Shown here one piece after another: positions 57,350 through 64,000 of a stretch of 64,000 nucleotides of DNA. The stretch is from Puccinellia tenuiflora (Eukaryota; Streptophyta; Magnoliopsida; Poales; Poaceae). Both the position numbers and the translations under genes were made by a program. Numbering within the stretch: position 1 is the first letter of the stretch; every line of letters starts with the position of its first letter. The stretch lies in the NCBI GenBank assembly GCA_012064385.1, contig QRDG01000864.1, forward strand, positions 58,399 to 122,398, read 5' to 3'. A model generated the notes under the pieces. The model worked only from the letters and a program-made list of their open reading frames with translations. It was not told where the DNA came from and searched no databases.

Positions 57350-58011
57350 TTTACCGTGTATAAGGGCGCACGCAAAGACCTTTGCCGTGCAATGGCGCAC
57401 GGCAAAGAGGACACGCGGCGACCCACCTGTGCTCCTGGCAACTTGCCAGATGACCAAATGGTCAATATGCCGTGCGATCAGGCGAGTGCACAAGGAAAAG
57501 GGCGGATGGCCTAGGGTCTGGGCAGAGGTCCTGTGCCGTGCGCTCCTCGGCGAGGCACACGGCAAAGGCGGAGTGTTGCCGTGCATACCCGTGACGAGCA
57601 CACGGCAACGGCCCGGTGATTGTGCAGTGCATACCGTGACGAGCACACGGCAAAGCCCGGTGATGTGCCGTGCATAACGTGACTAGCACACGGCAAAGGC
57701 TAAGGGTGTGCCGTGCAGTTCATCACGCCAAGCCCACGGCAAAGTCTGCAGCACGGCAAATATCCGTGTTGACGGTTGACCCTTTTCTGACACTGTTCTG
57801 ACAGATTTGTGCCGGGTAGTGCGCGCAGGGCTCACGGCAAAGCCTTTGCCGTCGGGTTTTTGCAAAAGCGCCCGGCAAAGATTCTTTGCCGACGCGAACT
57901 GTGCCGTGTAGTCTTTGCCGTGCAGTTCGGCACGGCAAAGGCTTTGCCGTGTTCCGCACAGCCTGTGCCGTGCGTTTTGGCCTCACGGCAAAGAACAAAT
58001 TTCCGGTAGTG
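57350..58011. repeat. Right subterminal repeats and terminus of CACTA-D
   Basis: TTTGCCGTG/CACGGCAAA motifs in inverted pairs, ending TTTCCGGTAGTG. Confidence 0.9.
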
Positions 58012-58033
58012 ACTTAAGTTTTGTTATTCCAAA

Positions 58034-58165
58034 ATTTTGGCTTCTGTATGGAAATTCTAATCTAGCTGCACAATCTGAAATTACAAAACCTTCTCATTTA
58101 GAATAATGTTGCCGACTAGGATACATTTGTTTCCAGAATTAACCTTAGAATATTCTTGGATACAC
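58034..58165 (+). repeat. Upstream duplicate of the AAE gene 5' flank
   Basis: About 130 bp (TTTGGCTTCTGTATGGAAATT to TATTCTTGGATACAC) repeated with changes at 61483-61604, immediately before the acyl-ACP synthetase leader. Confidence 0.85.
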
Positions 58166-58612
58166 TTCTCTGCCCCATGTACGCTTTTATGCTCTATTTA
58201 GTGATGGATGCCTATTATTAGGTTGAGTGGTTTTTGTCCAAAGGTTTAAAATTTTATGTCCACCAACCAATTTCCATGCTAGATCAGAGAAAATATGAGT
58301 CTCGTAAGGTGAATAAAATGGGTAAGACATGCTAGTAAAGAGAAGTGAACTTGAAGCGATGCAATTCTCAAGGATAAACCTGAGTGCTATATTTGGAAGC
58401 CACAAAAACATGTGGATATCAAGGATTTTTTTTCCGAGGACGGTGTGCTTATGTAGAGACAAGAGAGTTGATAGAAAATATCATGCCTAAAATGTTGGGG
58501 CTCGAAAAGATGTTTCTAGGGAACAATTCTATATTTATATAGGATTCACATGCAGCATCGACTATGCTATGTTGACGAGATACTTGCATCTTGTACAATT
58601 CCACTGAAATGG
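58166..58612. other. Intergenic, AT-rich
   Basis: Nothing recognised. Confidence 0.4.
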
Positions 58613-60415
58613 TATATGTAATATGCATTTATTTCATAGGAAACTGTAATTTCAGAAACTCTAAAAATTGAATCAAACATCACCCACCACACCATACAAC
58701 ATAACTAACACTTATAACAACATCTTCCCGTATTGATCCTTCAATATATACCACACATATAGCACATCCATGTGTACCTATTAGTACATGCACGTCCACT
58801 ACCGCAAGATGCGTGTCGATCGCCAAAAAGTCGTTAGAACAAGTATATATGGAACGAGTGCTAGAGGAAATAAACGAATCTGGTAGTGCACGCAGAATTA
58901 CTCGGAATTGTAGGCATTGGGAAAGAGCCAGCAAGCGAGCTATAGAGTTTTAGTAGTTGCCTTCATGCATACATGTATGCACGTGTGTGAATTATTAGTG
59001 GATAGTTTCCAGTCGACAATTGACCACAGTCCGAGAGCCCAATATGATGCGGTATGTATCTGCATTAACCGTAGTCTAGCCCATACAGTTCCGAGATGAT
59101 TCTTCGGAAAGCTGTTGCGAACACAGGTGTTTTCAACCATGTTAGACTTAGTTAGAGCCATCGAGTGAGTACCGTTGCTGCACTAACATTGTTTCAGCGC
59201 CTACAATCCTTGTGGTTAGACGCCATGGCTGTCATACGGCACCACCGTGTGTACTGCAATTTTTTATCAATAAAGCTAGCCGCTTATGCTAAAAGTAGTT
59301 TTTCATAAACTTATTGAACACTTGTCCATAATTTACTCCTACGTTTTGCATTTGGATTTCTACTGATTTTCGTAGAAAGATAACAAAGTGACCACATTAA
59401 TTTCAGAACAGTGGATGCATTCTCTCCTGGGAAATCTGTTTTGACTAGTAGGTGTAAATGCACCCATTATGTAAGTCGTTTGCCCCAGCCTTTGCTGTTG
59501 CTAATCCGGCATGAGTTCCAATACCTATATGTAATTAATATGTATTTATTTCATAGGAAACTGTACTTTGAGAAACTCTGAAAATTGAATCAAACATCAC
59601 CACCACACCATACACCATGTGTTGGCGGCCCCCGATCGGTGGTGGCGGCGAGTCACCTCTAGCGGTGGTGGGTCATGAAGAATTATCGGAATTGTAGGCA
59701 TTGGGAAAGAGCTAGCATGTTTGTTCCAATCACCCACCACACCATACACCATAACTAAAATTTATAGCAACATGTTCCCGTATATATATGGAACAGGTGC
59801 TATGCCGTGTACCGCGATAGAAGTATATGTATCTGGTCATGAAGAATTATCGGAATTGTAGGCATTGGGAAAGAGCTAGCATGTTTGCTCATGATCTTCA
59901 GTAGTTGTCTGCCAGCATACATGTTTGCATGTGTGTGATTGATTAGTGCATCAGTGGTCAGTCGTACTGTGTAATCACTAATCACCTGGGTTTGAGAGCC
60001 CAATGACGCCGCGTGTATCTCAGTATATGCATTAACCATATTCTACTAGCCCATGCAGTTTCGAGCTGATTCCTGGGAAAGTTGAAGGGAAAACAGACGT
60101 TTATATATAACCGGGATTAATTTAGTTTGCACCATCGAGTGAGTAAAGTTGCTGCACTAACATTTTGTGGTTAGACGACATGGCTGGTATACGGCATTGC
60201 AATCTTTGATCAATAAATTAAGCTTGCCGCTTATGCTAACAATAGTTTTTCTTAAACTTATTGAACACTTGTCCATAATTTACTCCTACATTTTGCATTT
60301 TGATTTATACCGATTTTTTCGTAGAATGGTAACAAAGTGACTACATTTTCAGAAGAGTAGATGCATTATCTCCCGGGGAAATCTATTTTGACTAGTAGCT
60401 ATAAATGCACTCATT
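58613..60415 (+). repeat. Direct duplication of about 870 bp
   Basis: 58613-59475 and 59540-60415 share the same series of blocks: TTATTTCATAGGAAACTGTA, GGAATTGTAGGCATTGGGAAAGAG, GAGAGCCCAAT, GCCATCGAGTGAGTA-like and AACTTATTGAACACTTGTCCATAATTTACTCCTAC. There are indels and a further partial copy at 59665-59780. No coding sequence was seen. Confidence 0.85.
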
Positions 60416-61379
60416 ATTCAAAAAGCATTTAATAAGTAAAAAAGGGGTGTACATCTGGACATTCTATGTCGGCATATTAAATTTCGAAGGGAAAAGATTT
60501 TTTTGTCGTATGTGTTAAAAAGACGTTTTCTAGTATTTCAAAAAGAGTTTTTATCTCCCGGGGAAATCTGTTCCAATGACGCCATGCACCAATCCTCGGA
60601 GATCTCCGATTGGAAGACCGTAACACATCGACAGCCCGATCATGAAGGAACACGTGTAGCAGATCGATGATTTGGTACTCGAAGACCAGCAGGGCCACCA
60701 CCAGCAGATCGGAGTGGGGTCCCAAGATCCACCACTGCAGATTACAACGTCTGGTCGTCGACCTCCGGTGAAGAGGTCTCTGTCGTCATGCCCGGGGCCG
60801 CCGCCCCGGCTCCCATGTGATGCGCCCCGTCGAGCGGCGTAGATGCGATCCGGCCACGCGCCACCGCCGCCATCTCACCCTCCGGCCACCGGCGCCACGC
60901 ACCACCACCACCACCACGGATGAGATCAGGGGCGCCTCCCCAATCCCCCCGGGTCGTGACCAGCGGGCAGCCTCGCCGCCACCATGCGCGCGCCCAGCGT
61001 TGGCCCGGCGATAGCGGGAGGGGGTGTGGGGGTGTGGGGGGAGAGGCTGGAGGAGACCGGAGGGGGTGGAGGGGGACCTCGGAGTGGCTCGGCGCCGCCA
61101 CCCGGGGAGGGTTAGGTCCACCTGGATTATTAAATTCTGATAGGATTGATCATAAAAAATTCCTTGATACAATCAAAGAGAATCTCTCTTTCCAAATGAT
61201 TCAATTAGACATACCATCTCAATTCTACGGGTTCTCTATTCCAATAAGTTTACTATCCTATTAATCAAAGGAGCTATAAGTGTACATGGTTTTCTCCGTT
61301 TAGCATGACCATCATGGCATGTTCTTTTGATAAAATGGCACTAGCTAGCATTGCCGAAGTTCTAGTTGGAAATTAAGTA
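60416..61379. other. Intergenic sequence with a GC-rich, low-complexity stretch
   Basis: 60740-61110 is G/C-rich with open frames on both strands but no recognised domain, and contains CACCACCACCACCAC. The rest is AT-rich. No gene is supported. Confidence 0.35.
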
Positions 61380-61472
61380 CTCCCTCCGATCCGATTTAAA
61401 TGACGTTGGAATATAGCTGGTTACCTACAAATACTAGTACTACTAGGGTCACTTTTTTAGGATGAGAGGAAG
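61380..61472. mobile_element. Stowaway MITE (93 bp, degenerate right end)
   Basis: The left repeat CTCCCTCCGATCCGATTTAA and right end TTTAGGATGAGAGGAAG are imperfect inverted repeats, flanked by TA (61378-61379 and 61473-61474). Confidence 0.8.
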
Positions 61473-61482
61473 TATTGTTTCT

Positions 61483-61604
61483 AAATTTTAGCTTCGGTAT
61501 GGAAATTACAGTCAAACTGCGCAAAACCTTCTCCTTACGACCATGTTGCCGACTAGGATACATTTGATTCTAGAATTAACCATAGAAAATATTCTTGGAT
61601 ACAC
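61483..61604 (+). repeat. Gene-proximal duplicate (see 58034-58165)
   Basis: The second copy of the 130-bp segment directly abuts the leader of the acyl-ACP synthetase gene. Confidence 0.85.
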
Positions 61605-61818
61605 GAAAACAGATCCACCGTCCACTTGATATCCAAGGGTCCGACGGCACGCCGGCGACCGCCGCCTCGGTCCGTCCGTCCCCGCTGCCCCCACGCTCCT
61701 CCGTCGCTGTCCGTCCTATGTACCCGCGCCGTGCGTGTGGGATTCGTCTTCCTCCCTACCTCCCGTGGCTGTGGCTGACGCTCCACTCCAGTGAGGCCGT
61801 AGTGCGTTCGCTGGCGCC

Positions 61819-64000
61819 ATGCTCCTCGCCTCCTCCTCCCCCGCCGGCCAAATGGCGGCGCACCGTTCGCTCCCCCACCTCCTGCACCGCCCCTCCGCAG
61901 CCGCCGCCGCACTACCGCTCCGGCGCCGGCCAGGCCTCCTCGCCTCCTCCGCACGGCCCCGCCGCGCGACTCGCGTGTGCCCCGGTGCGCCGTCCCTCCG
62001 AGCTCCTCCCCCTCCACGGTCAGTCCTTCCGTCCGTCGCCCCACCTCATTTCCTTCCCACGCCATTTATCTCGTTGGGACTTGTCGACGGAGCAGGTAGA
62101 GTTAATTACAGCGGCTGTATTGGTTCCGGCGAGGCGACCCCTCTGCGGCGTGGTTCCGGTCTTGTCTGTAAATCGCTAGTCCTGCATGAGTTCAATCTTC
62201 TTGGTTTCAGAGAGGGCACCGACCAGTGCTCTGCGGGGCAATGATAACGACTCTGCTAGCTTTTGGAGGAGGCACTAGTTCTAGTCTTCTAGATTCGTCT
62301 TTGCCTATAGAGGAGTAAAATCCTTGCTCATAAACTATGTTGAAAAGGGAAGCTTGTCAGTTGGGGGCTCTTTGCCGTTGCAATTTGGCGTGACAGAGGG
62401 TCAGCCAACTCGTGTTCGCCTTTGTTTGTCTGGGATGAGATGGATGGACCCCTTTGCTGTTTAACATTTTTTTTAATTGATATGAATTATTGTCAGTTCT
62501 TAATGCATAGAATTGTGAGGTTGCAACTATGTGCATGGAATTGTGGAATCGCGGCAAAGTCTTTCTGTGTTGTGCTGCAACCAAACGACTTTTTTTGCAA
62601 ACTAGAAATGATTTATGTCAGGGAGTACTGCATTGATATACTGAAATTCTACCTAGACATGTAATCTTGTTTGCCTGAAACTTTCATAAATATATGACAC
62701 AGCTACAGAGCGCACCTCGCGGAAAGTGCTCGCCTTTGCTTGAGAGTGCTCTATTGCCTGCTGGAAATGAATTGTCTGTGAATGAATGGAAGGCGGTTCC
62801 AGATATTTGGAGGACAGCTGCAGAAAAAATATGCTGACCGCGTAGCTTTGATTGATCCTTATCATGATCCTCCTTCTGAGGTGACTTATAAGCAGGTACT
62901 TCTTCAAATACCATAAATTTTGCTTGATGCCTGATGATCTAGGACAGTTTCTCTGGAAATGTTACCGCGAAGTAGACATCCTTTGGGGCATATATTGTTT
63001 CTCTTGTTACTGAAGAACTGCTTAATAGCTTGTGCAGCAGACAGTAACTACGTATGCACTTCACTACAGAGTTTTTCAAATAAATAAAAAGAAGCCTTGA
63101 TGTTACTAGAGCAAAGAACTATCTGTAGTCCAAATCCATAATCCACTAGATAATTTTTTGTTTTATTGATATACATTCTTTATTCAGCTTGAACAGCAAA
63201 TATTGGATTTTTCTCATGGTCTGAGGGCCGTTGGTGTTTCTCTGATGAAAAGGTAGCCCTTTTTGCTGACAACTCATGCCGGTGGTAGTTGCCGATCAAG
63301 GTAATTCACCTTATTATTTCAGGATTGTTAACATGTATTTGTTCTGCCATCTTTACTCCTTATCAATTAGTTGCCGACCGGATTGAATTGCCAGAAATGC
63401 AAGAGTTGCTATATTTAGCTTGCAGTTTATACACGAGTGCTACTGTTACATTCCTGTCAACATGATGGAATGAGCCACTTGTTAAAAATCAGCCAAATAG
63501 TAGTGACTTTGATATGCATTTACTATAAAAAACTTAAAATACACTGAGTTACAAATTTCAGTTTTTTTTAACTGAACGAATGTCACCTTGTTGAATAATG
63601 TACTTACCATTTATTAAGTCAGCTATCTAGGGGAGCTCCTCTAACTGTCTTCAAATGCATAATCATCTATGTTCATCAGTAATCATACAACTGACACATG
63701 CAATCCAGGAATCATGGCTACTGGTGCTGTAAATGTTGTTAGAGGAACAAAATCTTCCGATGAAGAACTGTTCCAAATATACAGTCACTCAGAAAGGTGA
63801 GTTTTTAATTCCTTTCCAGATGTGAACTTGAAATTATTTTTCTTTGCTTGAAATGGTTGAATATGCAATTAGGAGCTGTCCTTACAAATCCAATCGTGCA
63901 CAACATAAATGATATTCCAATCGCTGTCGCTTTCTGTCCTTTTTGAACTGTTGAGCCAAGGGCTCGTTTGGATTCAGTACCTGCTAAGCTAACAACTATT
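61819..64000 (+). CDS. AAE15/AAE16-like: Plastid acyl-ACP synthetase (acyl-activating enzyme 15/16 type), 5' part
   Basis: This is an AMP-binding enzyme that activates free fatty acids to acyl-ACP in plastids (family knowledge). Exon 1, 61819 or 61852 to about 62022, encodes an Ala/Arg/Pro/Ser-rich transit peptide; the ATG at 61852 (MAAHRSLPHLL) is preferred, and its donor and phase are unsettled. Exon 2 (about 62703-62895) has NEWKAVPDIWRTAAEK, then ADRVALIDPYHDPPSEVTYK. Exon 3 (63188-63300) has LEQQILDFSHGLRAVGV, then ALFADNSCRW. Exon 4 (63709-63796) has GIMATGAVNVVRG and EELFQIYSHSE. Introns obey GT/AG, and phases fit between exons 2, 3 and 4. An extra A in exon 2 (A6 near 62823) and two missing C in exon 3 (near 63241 and 63286) break the frame. 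These are either sequencing errors or signs of a pseudogene. The AMP-binding signature and the rest lie beyond the window. Confidence 0.85.

Larger units (their letters stand above)
41907..58011 (+). mobile_element. CACTA-D transposon (TTTGCCGTG family), about 12.5 kb without the nested element
   Basis: It starts CACTACCGGAAAAACTC and ends TTTCCGGTAGTG. The flanking triplets are CAT (left) and ACT (right), so no target duplication is preserved. The content and order match CACTA-C, but the TNP2 core is present. It is split by CACTA-E. The genes have many one-base indels, so autonomy is unlikely as sequenced. Confidence 0.88.

Noticed and set aside
61595..62179. Alternative frames over the acyl-ACP synthetase first exon
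   Set aside because: They are shadows of a GC-rich transit-peptide exon; the frame from 61852 best fits a plastid presequence.

Overview
This window is a stack of nested transposable elements of the kind seen in large grass genomes, probably Pooideae/Triticeae (wheat, barley, rye or Aegilops type). The reasons are several families of large CACTA DNA transposons with TNP2-type transposases, Stowaway MITEs, a Helitron, long solo LTRs, a non-autonomous LTR retrotransposon and a 5'-truncated LINE. Only one ordinary host gene is visible, at the right edge. The species call is inferred from element types, not from a database match.

Layout, left to right. (1) 1-11257 is the right part of CACTA-A, with termini and subterminal repeats built on GTGGCGCA. 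Its minus-strand TNP2 gene is split by a 7.2-kb LTR retrotransposon (227-7420, TSD GTAAC), which lies on the minus strand, lacks pol and carries a gene-like unit in antisense. A second CACTA-A gene (8101-10641) is transcribed divergently. (2) 11258-30229 is CACTA-B, with AGTCCCGGTT-type repeats. Its TNP2 pseudogene is interrupted by a 1.4-kb solo LTR (11387-12817). Then come a 19-bp tandem array split by a Helitron (15301-18593), a repeat cluster before the second gene, a 4.8-kb solo LTR (20293-25134), a Ulp1-like protease pseudogene, a 675-bp tandem duplication, a 5S-rRNA-derived module and the terminus of another CACTA (ends 30158). (3) 30398-38919 is CACTA-C (TSD AAA, TTTGCCGTG repeats), inserted beside a LINE (about 38950-41129). 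(4) 41907-58011 is CACTA-D, a larger relative of CACTA-C. It is split by the small CACTA-E (42999-46570, TSD ATA), which landed in a 352-353-bp satellite array. (5) 58012-61604 is intergenic DNA with local duplications. (6) From about 61819 to the right edge is the 5' part of a plastid acyl-ACP synthetase gene (AAE15/16 type) with apparent single-base frameshifts.

How the parts work together. CACTA-C and CACTA-D share a layout: terminal repeats, E2F-like sites, a satellite array, a second cluster of the terminal repeats, a proline-rich leader exon, an intron with two conserved RNA-type foldbacks, TNP2, then a TNPA-like Transposase_24 gene. In CACTA-C the TNP2 core is deleted but the two ends are fused in frame. 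The foldback pair is the most notable signal. In both copies the 79-bp arms share seven departures from Watson-Crick complementarity, and all seven are G.U-compatible.

Most reading frames in the window are broken by stops or one-base indels. Some indels look like homopolymer sequencing errors rather than old decay, so 'pseudogene' calls are provisional.
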